Positions 8,059 to 16,444 of a stretch of DNA of 64,000 bases are shown here, piece after piece (the stretch's first letter is position 1; each line of letters begins with the position of its first letter). The notes beneath the pieces were generated by a model. That model saw only the letters and a program-made list of their open reading frames with translations, was not told where the DNA came from and made no database searches. This DNA comes from Bacillus sp. Xin1. GTDB taxonomy: Bacteria > Bacillota > Bacilli > Bacillales > Bacillaceae_G. The position numbers were made by a program, and so were the translations under genes. Location of the stretch: assembly GCF_013314535.1 (NCBI RefSeq), contig NZ_JABUAE010000003.1, forward strand, positions 1 to 64,000, in the 5' to 3' direction.

Positions 8059-9495
8059 ATGCGTATACATTCTTATTTCTATGAACAGGCGCAAAAATAT
8101 CCTGATCGCGTTGCGCTTTCGGAACAACATAACAGATGGACTTATAAAGAATTGGCGGAATGTGTTTCAAATCGCGCATCAGCTCTTATGCAAGACGGAG
8201 CGATACCAGGACATATTTTTATTATCAAGTTAGAAAATCGTATGGAATGGATTCAAGATGCACTTGCGGTTTCAAAAATTGGTGGAATTATATTGCCGGT
8301 TCATCCAGACGTTACAGAAATTGAATGGCAAACAATTATAAGTAGTACGGAGCCTAATTGGATTATCACATCCAAAGAGACTTTATGTCAAACAATTGAG
8401 CCTAATACTATCCCATTTCCTTTTAGACATGTGAGTAGTAAGAATGAGTTATACTTCTTTGGTTATACTTCAGGTTCAACAGGTACACCGAAAGGGTTTG
8501 TTAAAAGTCATCAATCATGGACTAGTAGTTTTGAAGGGTGGAGTAAGGCATTTTCATTAATTGAAAGCGATCGTGTAGTAGTTCCGTTACACTTATCTTA
8601 TTCAGCCCAGCTATATCCGGCACTTCAGGCATTAGCTATAGGAGCTGAGATTGTTTTATTATCTAAGTTCACCCCAGAAACTTTTTTTAAAGCGAAAGGA
8701 TCGTGTGCTTCTATCACACCGGCTTTAATTGAACCTTTAATTCGCCATGCAAAGCAAAAACGAAGTGTGCAGGAAATGATTCCGAGGTGTATGATTTCAG
8801 TTGGGACAAAATTATCGCCTATACAAAGACAAAAATTTGAGGAATGTTTTCCTAAATCATTTTTGTATGAATATTACGGATCATCAGAAATGGGCTATGC
8901 CTCACTTTTAACACCAGATGATGCAAGAACTGCACCTGAAACAGTTGGAGTACCATTTCCAGATGTAGAGATTGCCTTTTTCAATGAGAAAAAAGAACGA
9001 GTAGTAACTAATAAAGAAAACTTTGGGAAATTATTTGTTCGCTCCGGTCAGGCTTTTGAAGGGTACATTGAAAATGAAAAGCAAACAAAAGCTACTTTCA
9101 TAGAAGATTGGGTAACATCACATGATATTGGTTTCCAAAGAGAAGATGGGAAAATTGTTTTAGTAGGTAGAGACCGAGACATTATAAAAGCTACTGGAAG
9201 CTTTGTGTATGCTGGTGAAATAGAGGATGTATTACTTGGAATCACCGGGGTTACAGAAGCAGTAGTGTTTTCGGAAAAAGATGAGAAGCGTGGAGAAATT
9301 ATACGTGCTGTTATCGTTAAAGAATTGTCTCGAGAATTAGTCGATATTCAAAAAGAGTGCCGTCAAAAATTAATATCGTATAAGCAACCAAGAAATTGGA
9401 CTGTACTATCACATTTACCCAAGAAGCCGAACGGGAAGGTAGATAAAATGAAATTGAGGGCTGAATTGTTAAGTAATAAACTGTGTAACACGTAA
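8059..9495 (+). CDS. AMP-forming acyl-CoA synthetase family protein
   Basis: A 478-residue ANL-superfamily enzyme that activates a carboxylic acid as acyl-AMP and usually transfers it to CoA. Motif A3 (Tyr-Thr-Ser-Gly-Ser-Thr-Gly-Thr-Pro-Lys-Gly) lies near 138-148, the Tyr-Tyr-Gly-Ser-Ser-Glu adenine motif near 273, the hinge Gly-Arg-Asp-Arg-Asp near 373, and the catalytic lysine motif Pro-Asn-Gly-Lys-Val near the C-terminus. It is slightly shorter than typical 500-550-residue family members. SD AAAAAGGAG. It probably forms an operon with the upstream methyltransferase. The substrate is not evident; no carrier-protein gene is nearby. Confidence 0.85.
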   Translation: MRIHSYFYEQAQKYPDRVALSEQHNRWTYKELAECVSNRASALMQDGAIPGHIFIIKLENRMEWIQDALAVSKIGGIILPVHPDVTEIEWQTIISSTEPNWIITSKETLCQTIEPNTIPFPFRHVSSKNELYFFGYTSGSTGTPKGFVKSHQSWTSSFEGWSKAFSLIESDRVVVPLHLSYSAQLYPALQALAIGAEIVLLSKFTPETFFKAKGSCASITPALIEPLIRHAKQKRSVQEMIPRCMISVGTKLSPIQRQKFEECFPKSFLYEYYGSSEMGYASLLTPDDARTAPETVGVPFPDVEIAFFNEKKERVVTNKENFGKLFVRSGQAFEGYIENEKQTKATFIEDWVTSHDIGFQREDGKIVLVGRDRDIIKATGSFVYAGEIEDVLLGITGVTEAVVFSEKDEKRGEIIRAVIVKELSRELVDIQKECRQKLISYKQPRNWTVLSHLPKKPNGKVDKMKLRAELLSNKLCNT

Positions 9496-9596
9496 AGAAT
9501 CCGCCTTCAGCACGTAGCCTTCTAGGTCTTAAGTCCGAGGAAAATAATGCACGAAACAGGTATACTTATGGTAAGAAACAGGGAATGACTGCATAA
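9492..9596 (+). other. Open frame without a start codon, overlapping the synthetase end
   Basis: A 34-codon frame beginning after a stop and ending at 9596 reads protein-like (Pro-Pro-Ser-Ala-Arg-Ser-Leu-Leu-Gly-Leu-Lys, then a Tyr-Gly-Lys-Lys-Gln-Gly tail) but has no ATG/GTG/TTG start with SD. It could be the end of a decayed gene, or an RNA element: CTGC-ATAA-GCAG with GAAT/ATTC flanks forms a hairpin at its end. Undecided. Confidence 0.25.
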
Positions 9597-9707
9597 GCAG
9601 GGATTCATTGTTCGATTATTTTGAATAGGATACTTTAACTAGAAAATACATGGGGTATCAAATATAGTGCAAATAAATTCGCACATATAAATAAAGGAGC
9701 GATTTTG

Positions 9708-10817
9708 TTGACTGAATTAGAGAAAAAAGAATCTGTATCAGTAGTGAAAGATAATGTAGACGTGGTTGTTGATACAGTTATTAAAGATGACGAACTTGTT
9801 GAATTGAATAAAGAGGCTGATTTATATGTACAAAAGTTAAATAGTGAACAAAATACAGATCTTTCAAAAGTATTATCACAGCTTGGAGATTTAGGTGATA
9901 AGGAACAGCAAGCAGCCGGGCAAACATTATCTGCACTGAAACGTCCTGTAACTGCGATGATGAACGGGAAGAATGAAGAGATTCCAAATACATTGTTAGA
10001 ATTGCGTAAAGTCGTATCAGAACTCGACCCTAATTCATTAAAAGCCTCGGGTATGAAGAAATTTATGTTTAAAGTTTTTAAGAAAAATCCACTTGAAACA
10101 TATGTTCATAAATATCAATCCATAGATAAACAAATTGAAGAAATTATAAGATCATTACTTATCGGGCGTGACAATCTCCAAGAAGATACAGTCGGTTTAG
10201 AAATGTTAAAAGAACAATCACACGATAAAATTCATGCTCTTGATAAACAAGTGTATCTAGGACGAAAGCTTGCTGGGATGCTTGAGGCTGAAAAACAAAA
10301 CCCAGATCGTCAAAAGGATATTCCATTAATCAATGATGCGTTAGAAAAAATTCTTGTACGTACGCGTAACATGCAACAAGCAAAAAGTGTATTACTACAA
10401 TCTATCGCATCTGTAGATATCATTAAGAAAAATAATGAAAAGTTAACAGAAGCGATTCGTAACGCGATTACAATGACGCAAAATGTTGTTACTGTTTCAG
10501 CTGCGATTCAGCTTGCATTAACAAACCAACGCAAAACGATTGATGCAGTGAATGCAACAAACGAAGCAATTGAATCGATGGTATTAAGTAATTCACAGGC
10601 TTTAAAACAAAACACAGAAGAAACGACGCAGCTGCTTGAAAATCCAGCGATCAGCATGGATAAATTGCGTGAATCATTCCAAAATGTATTTGCGGCGATT
10701 GAAGCATCTGAGAGATCGTCAGAGCGCATTATTGAATCTAGTAAGAAGTTTGTTATTGAACTTGACACATTTAATGATGAAATGAAGCAGAAGCTCATTC
10801 AGCGTCCAAAGAAATAA
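9708..10817 (+). CDS. TelA-family toxic anion resistance protein
   Basis: A 369-residue cytosolic, largely helical protein of the TelA/KlaA family (PF05816), linked to tellurite and other toxic anion or bacteriocin tolerance; B. subtilis homologues are YaaN and YceH. Family signatures include the Asp-Pro-Asn-Ser-Leu region, Lys-Asn-Pro-Leu-Glu-Thr-Tyr followed by long coiled-coil segments, and the Asn-Ala-Ile-Thr-Met-Thr-Gln stretch. Two adjacent TTG codons follow an AAAGGAG SD; the second (9708) has better spacing. It forms a two-gene operon with the membrane-anchored partner 24 nt downstream. Confidence 0.88.
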   Translation: MTELEKKESVSVVKDNVDVVVDTVIKDDELVELNKEADLYVQKLNSEQNTDLSKVLSQLGDLGDKEQQAAGQTLSALKRPVTAMMNGKNEEIPNTLLELRKVVSELDPNSLKASGMKKFMFKVFKKNPLETYVHKYQSIDKQIEEIIRSLLIGRDNLQEDTVGLEMLKEQSHDKIHALDKQVYLGRKLAGMLEAEKQNPDRQKDIPLINDALEKILVRTRNMQQAKSVLLQSIASVDIIKKNNEKLTEAIRNAITMTQNVVTVSAAIQLALTNQRKTIDAVNATNEAIESMVLSNSQALKQNTEETTQLLENPAISMDKLRESFQNVFAAIEASERSSERIIESSKKFVIELDTFNDEMKQKLIQRPKK

Positions 10818-10841
10818 AAGTGCATTAGAGGAGGTGAAAAA

Positions 10842-11675
10842 ATGGGTTTCTTCGAATTTGTTTTAATGATTGGTGGAATTTTGCTTTTACTAGGATTTAC
10901 AGCTGTAGTTTTACTTGTTTATTTTGGCAGGAAATTTTACTTGTCATGGGCGAAACCGTATAAACGAGCACATGAATCAATTGAAAAGTTATCCAACAAA
11001 TCAACGCCGTTTTTACAAGAGTTTACGCAACATCCACTTTTTTATCGTTGGATTCGTACTGAGGGGAAAAAGGAACAAAAAGCATTTAATACCCTTTTCT
11101 GTACAGCAAATCAACGTACAAGAGAACAAGTCTTCTCTATGTTACCGAAGGATAAACAAAAGAAAGTACACGTTATGGCAAAAACAACGAAAAAAGTGAC
11201 GAATGAAGATATTGATGCAGCAGTAATGAAAGTGAAAGATTTCTTAAGACAAGAATCACAACAATCATCTAAGCCAACAGATCTATCGTTTTATAAATTG
11301 TATTTTTATGACCGTTATCCAGATGCATTAAATACAATTCAAGCGTATAAACGCTCAATCAATCCGTCACTCCAAAAAACAGTTGATGACATCACAGTTT
11401 CTGTATTGAATGCTCTTCCATATTACCAAGAACATCGCATGTTTGAACAACAACACAAACTTGAAACGTTCTTAATGAAAGACTTAATCGATATGTTATC
11501 ATTGGTTGCACAACTTCCACCTTCACAGCGTCCAGAAAAAGAAGAAGAGTTGCAAGTTTACTTACAAAACTTCCAAAAAGAAATGGAAGCAGTAGAGCGT
11601 GATATTCGAGACTCCATTGATCATGATTTGAATGTGAAGATGAGAGCGGCGAAGGAGAAATTTAAGAATAAGTAA
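10842..11675 (+). CDS. Membrane-anchored partner of TelA (possibly XpaC-like)
   Basis: A 277-residue protein with one N-terminal membrane segment (about 5-28) and a long, charged, helical cytosolic part. It follows the telA-like gene by 24 nt with SD GAGGAGGTG. In B. subtilis, xpaC lies next to the TelA homologue yaaN, so an XpaC-type role is plausible, but the protein is longer than XpaC and I do not see decisive motifs. It probably tethers TelA at the membrane; that is inference from context. Confidence 0.6.
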   Translation: MGFFEFVLMIGGILLLLGFTAVVLLVYFGRKFYLSWAKPYKRAHESIEKLSNKSTPFLQEFTQHPLFYRWIRTEGKKEQKAFNTLFCTANQRTREQVFSMLPKDKQKKVHVMAKTTKKVTNEDIDAAVMKVKDFLRQESQQSSKPTDLSFYKLYFYDRYPDALNTIQAYKRSINPSLQKTVDDITVSVLNALPYYQEHRMFEQQHKLETFLMKDLIDMLSLVAQLPPSQRPEKEEELQVYLQNFQKEMEAVERDIRDSIDHDLNVKMRAAKEKFKNK

Positions 11676-11718
11676 AAGAAAGCCTCTTGAGTACATTACT
11701 CAAGAGGCTTTCTTTAGT
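11675..11718 (+). terminator. Strong terminator (telA operon)
   Basis: A perfect 19-bp stem with a 3-nt loop and T-rich end, starting at the stop codon. Confidence 0.92.
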
Positions 11719-11774
11719 TTAATTCTTTAATTTGAATTGTATCTAAACTTATCTTTAAACAACATCTTGAATAG

Positions 11775-12140
11775 TTACTGCTTTAATTCATTTAACTCTT
11801 GCATACACTCTTGAACAAGTGTGACTGCCTGGCTCATGGTAGCCCCCCCGCCAAAGGCAGCTGTTACGCCAATGATTTCAAGAATTTCCTGTTCCGAAGC
11901 TCCTTGATCTATACATCCTTTAGTGTGATAAATAATGCAATACTCATCCTGAGAATAAAGGCTTATCCCTAAAGCAACTAATTGTTTTACTTTTTTTGAT
12001 AAGGTACCTTCTTTAAAGCATTCCTCTGTAAAAGAATTAAACTGTTCAGCCAGTTTTGGCATTTTTTCCGTAAATAAACCTAACCCATGTTTATAGTGAA
12101 GGAGTGCAGATTCTGTAGTATTTCTACCTTCAAATTCCAT
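11775..12140 (-). CDS. Carboxymuconolactone decarboxylase / AhpD-like protein
   Basis: A 121-residue all-helical AhpD-like protein. The reactive region Glu-Tyr-Cys-x3-His-x3-Cys has Cys68, His72 and Cys76, close to but not identical with the CxxCxxxH peroxidase motif, and is followed by the typical Gly-Ala-Ser-Glu-Gln-Glu-Ile-Leu-Glu-Ile segment. It may act in peroxide or hydroxyl-radical protection. The SD is GGGGTTGA. CMD genes are the most common partners of ECF41 factors, but this one is 5 kb away and I find no TGTCACA/CGTC motif upstream, so a link to the ECF41 factor here is not supported. Confidence 0.85.
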   Translation of the reverse strand: MEFEGRNTTESALLHYKHGLGLFTEKMPKLAEQFNSFTEECFKEGTLSKKVKQLVALGISLYSQDEYCIIYHTKGCIDQGASEQEILEIIGVTAAFGGGATMSQAVTLVQECMQELNELKQ

Positions 12141-12510
12141 ATTTAATCAACCCCATTTCTAGTAGTTATGAAACATAAGTTAGTATGAGCTTAAAGCATT
12201 TTGATTAATCATATTTGAAGTTTACTTTAAAGTTCTGAAGGAGGTTAAAACAAGATAGGGGTTGTTAGAATAACATATCGGAGAATATTACGTAACATCT
12301 TTACTTTCTAAGAAATTATTCTTATAAATAAGCGAATAAAGTTAAAAATGTGTATAGACACTATCAAAGTTCATGTAAACCAATCCAATCATTTAATAGA
12401 GATAGTAAATTTTTCGTATACATGTATAGCGGATGACTACCTTCTCAGCATGATATATACCTAATTTAAATTATTTCAAATAAAAGTATCTAAGATTTTG
12501 GTATAGGAAA
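12141..12510. other. Intergenic stretch
   Basis: AT-rich DNA between two minus-strand genes. An isolated AAGGAGG at 12238-12244 has no open frame behind it. No gene or clear structure is seen. Confidence 0.5.
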
Positions 12511-12534
12511 GGCAAGCATTTAAATATGCTTACC
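12511..12534 (-). terminator. Terminator of small minus-strand gene
   Basis: On the minus strand GGTAAGCAT/ATGCTTGCC (one wobble) with a 6-nt loop then TTTCC, just after the gene at 12541-12714. Confidence 0.7.
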
Positions 12535-12540
12535 TCTGTT

Positions 12541-12714
12541 CTAACGACGATGCTCTACTAGATCAATTACCCCTAAAACAACGTGAGCTAAACCAAATCC
12601 AAATACCGTATTAGCAATCATCTTATTAGACCCGCGTGTCTGCTTCAATGCATAACCTGCAGCTGTGACCGCTGTACCTAATGCAGTTGGAATTAATCCT
12701 TCACGAATATCCAT
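12541..12714 (-). CDS. Small hydrophobic membrane protein
   Basis: A 57-residue protein preceded by GGGGGATATTAC and followed by its own terminator. It has two short hydrophobic stretches (about 8-23 and 33-50) separated by a basic loop (Lys-Gln-Thr-Arg-Gly-Ser-Asn-Lys), suggesting a small two-pass membrane hairpin, and ends in Glu-His-Arg-Arg. Similar short Bacillus proteins are in databases without a proven role. Function unknown. Confidence 0.65.
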   Translation of the reverse strand: MDIREGLIPTALGTAVTAAGYALKQTRGSNKMIANTVFGFGLAHVVLGVIDLVEHRR

Positions 12715-12851
12715 TGTAATATCCCCCTAGCATCGTAGTTAGTAAAACATGTAGTATTTAATAAATAAAATACTAACATTAGTATGGTCGCTTTTTATAT
12801 AAATATGTAAACACCAATTTCAGGGAAATACATATGACTTAAAACCCTGAA

Positions 12852-13475
12852 TCAATGTCCCAATCCATTCCAATAAAAATCTATAATACTTACAGCTAAA
12901 TTATCTATATCGGTAATCAGTGGTTTTTGATTTACATCTTTGTAATCACCGACGTATAGCAAAGCAACAAAGGCATGAGCACTTAAAAGTGAGTGCCCTT
13001 TTGGGATTTCACCTTTTTGCATTGCTTTATGTATTGCTTGATCCAATACTTCATACATTTTATCTTCAGCTTGTTGCATTTGTTTTAAGTGATCCTCTGA
13101 AAGAGATATTTTTGCATCTTTCATAAAACTCTTGATGTCAATGTTCATTGTTGCAGTTAAATGAACTTTTGCAATATCAAGTAATCGCTCCTTAAGCGGT
13201 TTACTTGTTGAAAGAATTTTATGCATATTGTCTCTAATGCGAGCCATCATTTGAATCATTGTGTCCGTAAAAAGATCAGCTTTTGTAGCATAGTAGTAAT
13301 AAACAGTTGCCTTTGTTACATCACACTCTTTTGCAACATCTTCCATAGAAACAATTTGATAACCTTTACTTAAAAACAACTTTGTAGCAATATCAACAAT
13401 TTTATCTTTTGTAGATTTTGTATTTTTATTTTGAGGTGGTCTTCCTAAAGGACGTTGTTTTTGTTCCAATATCAT
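12852..13475 (-). CDS. TetR/AcrR-family repressor, divergent from MMPL transporter
   Basis: A 207-residue regulator. The N-terminal HTH (about 22-70) shows the TetR pattern Ile-Ala-Thr-Lys-Leu-Phe-x-Ser-Lys-Gly-Tyr, Ser-Met-Glu-Asp-Val-Ala, and Thr-Lys-Ala-Thr-Val-Tyr-Tyr-Tyr-Tyr. The C-terminal ligand domain is poorly conserved, as usual. It is transcribed away from the MMPL gene across a 114-bp gap and probably represses both. The SD AGGAGAG is only about 3 nt from the ATG, so a TTG two codons later may be the true start. Confidence 0.88.
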   Translation of the reverse strand: MILEQKQRPLGRPPQNKNTKSTKDKIVDIATKLFLSKGYQIVSMEDVAKECDVTKATVYYYYATKADLFTDTMIQMMARIRDNMHKILSTSKPLKERLLDIAKVHLTATMNIDIKSFMKDAKISLSEDHLKQMQQAEDKMYEVLDQAIHKAMQKGEIPKGHSLLSAHAFVALLYVGDYKDVNQKPLITDIDNLAVSIIDFYWNGLGH

Positions 13476-13529
13476 TCTCTCCTGACTCTTTATAATTAAA
13501 AATATTATAACATATTAGTTGAATGGTTC

Positions 13530-13559
13530 TTGATTAATTAACCGACCAGTATATATAAT
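13530..13559 (+). promoter_or_regulatory. SigA-type promoter of the MMPL gene
   Basis: TTGATT (13530-13535), an 18-nt spacer and TATAAT (13554-13559). The spacer holds ACCGACCAGT, a plausible half-site for the divergent TetR repressor. Confidence 0.65.
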
Positions 13560-13592
13560 TGATTCTATAGTTAGTCTGAAAGGTGGAATATG

Positions 13593-15821
13593 ATGAAAAA
13601 GCATCCTCTTTATACATGGGGGAAATATGTCGGGGGACCAAAAGCAAGGTGGATTACCCTTTTTGTATGGGTCTTATTGACACTCGTTTTATCGTTTACT
13701 TGGCCAGCTGTGAATACTGTTGAAGATGAGACAGCCCCTAATCTTCCTGAAACGGCTATGTCACAACAGGCCAATAATATGATTAAGAGAGAATTTCCGA
13801 ATGACTCAGGAAACCCTGTTCTTATTGTTTGGCATAAAGATAAAGGTTTAGAAGAGAAGGATTTTAAGACAATTCAAGATACTTATCAAAAGCTTAGAAA
13901 TTCGCCATTAAAGGGTCAATCAACGTTACCACCTTTTGATACCATACCGCACCAAGTGTTAGCAAAAAGTCTTTCAGAAGATGGCACGTCTCTTATAACT
14001 CCTGTGTTTTTTGATAAAACTGCAGGGACAGATATGCTACAAGAGAATATGATTGAACTGCAGCGTGTTATAAAGAATACATTGGGAGATGATCCATTTA
14101 AAAGAAAGATTTCTGATTCTGGTTTGCATGTACGTCTATCAGGGCCAGTTGGTATTCAGACTGATGCAGTAAGCATATTTAGTCAGGCCGATGTGAAATT
14201 ATTAGTTGCAACTGTATTGCTTGTTTTAGTTCTACTTATTCTTCTTTATCGTTCGCCACTTTTAGCAATCTTACCTTTGATTGTAGTTGGATTTGCTTAT
14301 GGAATAATTAGTCCAACTTTAGGACTGCTAGCAGATAAAGGATGGATTGCTGCTGATGCACAGGGAATTTCAATTATGACTGTACTATTATTTGGAGCTG
14401 GTACGGATTATTGTCTATTTTTAATTTCAAGATATCGAGAGTTTCTTCTTGTAGAGCAAAATAAATTTAAAGCGCTACAACTTGCAATTATAGAATCAGG
14501 TGGAGCCATTATTATGAGTGCTCTTACAGTTGTAGTAGGATTAGGTACTTTATTACTTGCTCATATTGGCTCTTTCCATAGATTTGCAGTACCATTTAGT
14601 GTGGCTGTTTTTCTTATGGGAATCGCTTCATTGACGATTTTACCGGCATTATTAGCTATTTTTGGCAGAATAGCATTTTTCCCATTCATCCCAAGAACAA
14701 AAGAAATGAATGAAGAACTCGCTAAGAAAAAAAAGGAAACACTCAAAGTAAAAGAATCAAAAGGATTCTTAAGCAAAAAACTTGGAGGTCTTGTTATCCG
14801 TAAACCATGGACGATTATCCTGCTAACTTTATTCCTATTAGGTGGGTTAGCTTCATTTGTTCCACGCATCCAATTTACGTATGATTTATTAGAATCATTT
14901 CCAAAAGATATGCCTTCACGTGAAGGATTTGATTTAATCTCTGATCATTTTTCACCTGGAGAGTTAGCACCTGTACAAATTATTGTTGATACAAAAGGAA
15001 AAGATGTACCTGTCAAAGAAGAATTAACAAAACTTTCTTTTGTAGATCAAGTAACAGAACCAGTGAAAGGGAAACAGAACAATCAATTACAAATGTATGA
15101 AGTTTCAATAAAAGATAATCCGTATTCTATTGAGGGAATGAATAAAATCCCTGAGTTAAGAAAAAGTTTGAAACAGGTAATGAAGAGTGCTGAAATAAGT
15201 GATGCTAATAATCATATTTGGATTGGAGGAGAAACGGCTACATTATACGATACGAAACAAACGACTGAACGTGACCAAAATGTGATTATTCCAGTTATGA
15301 TTGGTGTTATCGCATTATTATTACTTTTTTATTTACGTTCTATTGTGGCGATGATTTACTTAATTGTAACAGTGGTATTATCATTCTTCTCTGCATTAGG
15401 GGCGGGTTGGTTACTACTTCACTATGGTATGGATACTCCCGCAATACAAGGAGCAATTCCTCTATATGCATTTGTGTTCTTAGTAGCATTAGGAGAGGAC
15501 TATAACATATTTATGGTTTCTGAAATATGGAAGAATAAAAGAAGCCAGCCACACCTTGAAGCAGTTAAAAATGGGGTGGTACAAACAGGTAGTGTTATTA
15601 CGTCTGCTGGGTTAATTTTAGCAGGAACATTTGCTGTACTAGCTACTTTACCAATCCTAGTACTTGTTCAATTTGGTATTGTTACAGCAATAGGAGTACT
15701 ACTAGATACATTTATAGTAAGACCACTTCTTGTCCCTTCACTTACAGTTGTTTTAGGCCGTTTCGCTTTTTGGCCAGGGAATCTTTGGAGGAAGAAAGAG
15801 ACAAAAAAAGTAGACGCTTGA
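13593..15821 (+). CDS. MMPL/RND-family transporter (YdfJ-like)
   Basis: A 742-residue inner membrane transporter with the MMPL layout: one N-terminal transmembrane helix, an extracytoplasmic domain (about 45-195), five helices (about 200-365), a cytosolic linker, then the same arrangement repeated with Gly-Glu-Asp-Tyr-Asn in the second half and Gly-Thr-Asp-Tyr-Cys in the first, the proton-relay motifs of the family. It probably exports a lipid-like or toxic hydrophobic compound. It is divergent from a TetR gene that likely controls it. Two adjacent ATG codons follow AGGTGG; the second is given here. Confidence 0.92.
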   Translation: MKKHPLYTWGKYVGGPKARWITLFVWVLLTLVLSFTWPAVNTVEDETAPNLPETAMSQQANNMIKREFPNDSGNPVLIVWHKDKGLEEKDFKTIQDTYQKLRNSPLKGQSTLPPFDTIPHQVLAKSLSEDGTSLITPVFFDKTAGTDMLQENMIELQRVIKNTLGDDPFKRKISDSGLHVRLSGPVGIQTDAVSIFSQADVKLLVATVLLVLVLLILLYRSPLLAILPLIVVGFAYGIISPTLGLLADKGWIAADAQGISIMTVLLFGAGTDYCLFLISRYREFLLVEQNKFKALQLAIIESGGAIIMSALTVVVGLGTLLLAHIGSFHRFAVPFSVAVFLMGIASLTILPALLAIFGRIAFFPFIPRTKEMNEELAKKKKETLKVKESKGFLSKKLGGLVIRKPWTIILLTLFLLGGLASFVPRIQFTYDLLESFPKDMPSREGFDLISDHFSPGELAPVQIIVDTKGKDVPVKEELTKLSFVDQVTEPVKGKQNNQLQMYEVSIKDNPYSIEGMNKIPELRKSLKQVMKSAEISDANNHIWIGGETATLYDTKQTTERDQNVIIPVMIGVIALLLLFYLRSIVAMIYLIVTVVLSFFSALGAGWLLLHYGMDTPAIQGAIPLYAFVFLVALGEDYNIFMVSEIWKNKRSQPHLEAVKNGVVQTGSVITSAGLILAGTFAVLATLPILVLVQFGIVTAIGVLLDTFIVRPLLVPSLTVVLGRFAFWPGNLWRKKETKKVDA

Positions 15822-15836
15822 TAATACAAGAAAATT

Positions 15837-15873
15837 AAAAAACCAAGGGAACTTTGATTTTCCTTGGTTTTTT
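15837..15873 (+). terminator. Terminator after MMPL gene
   Basis: A perfect 12-bp stem AAAAAACCAAGG/CCTTGGTTTTTT with a 13-nt loop. Confidence 0.88.
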
Positions 15874-16147
15874 ATAAGGAATGAAATATGTATGCAAAAT
15901 AAAAGTAATATTTAAATACTAAGTATTTTTTAAGTTCTCTTTTTTGCTGTTCTTTGTCTTCAATATCAGTTTCTGGTATTCCGAATAATCCATTCATGGC
16001 TTAATCTACCGGCTGAAGTCCAGTTTATGTAGTTTTAGATTTTATGTTTTTAGAATTGCTAATCTCTTCTTTTTTTGAATGTGGAAAATTCAGTTTTATA
16101 ACCTCTGAACACTGTAGTTTTAAAAAATAAAAAAGGATGAAAAGAGT
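15874..16147. other. Intergenic, possible minus-strand fragment
   Basis: A 41-codon minus-strand frame (15872-15997) begins Met-Asn-Gly-Leu-Phe-Gly-Ile-Pro and has a charged helix, but lacks an SD and runs into the terminator. It is probably a gene fragment. Nothing else is seen. Confidence 0.3.
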
Positions 16148-16288
16148 TTGGTAGATAAACATATGTATTATCTGCTAATTGTTATTATAATCCTCCTTGT
16201 AGAAATAGTGATTTTTACAATAAATATGGTTATCCAATTAGTAAACACATCAACACAAAGTAGTCATCAGATTTCATTTATATCATAA
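16148..16288 (+). CDS. Small single-pass membrane protein
   Basis: A 46-residue frame starting at TTG (16148) with AAAAGGATG about 10 nt upstream; an internal ATG at 16163 is an alternative. One strongly hydrophobic helix (about 6-30, mostly Ile, Leu and Val) is followed by a short Ser/Gln/Asn-rich tail. A terminator hairpin begins 2 nt after the stop codon, which argues that this is a real short gene. I do not recognise the family. Confidence 0.5.
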   Translation: MVDKHMYYLLIVIIILLVEIVIFTINMVIQLVNTSTQSSHQISFIS

Positions 16289-16289
16289 T

Positions 16290-16312
16290 AAAACCATTAG
16301 AGTGGTTTTTCT
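16290..16312 (+). terminator. Terminator of small membrane protein gene
   Basis: AAAACCA/TGGTTTT stem, 6-nt loop, then TTTCTT. Confidence 0.65.
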
Positions 16313-16410
16313 TACTGGTACTGTATACAGTAGATAAAAATCCTGAAAATAGAATTCACATTCAATATAGTGAACTGAGAAAATAGTAGTTTATTTATAT
16401 GTGTAAAGTA

Positions 16411-16439
16411 AAATCTCTCACATTTAGAGTGAGAGATTT
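16411..16439 (-). terminator. Terminator of glycosyl hydrolase gene
   Basis: A perfect 11-bp stem AAATCTCTCAC/GTGAGAGATTT with a 7-nt loop, just past the stop codon on the minus strand. Confidence 0.85.
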
Positions 16440-16444
16440 CATAA

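Noticed and set aside
11775-12140. AhpD-like gene as part of the ECF41 regulon
   Set aside because: No TGTCACA-CGTC motif was found upstream; it is 5 kb away and on the other strand.
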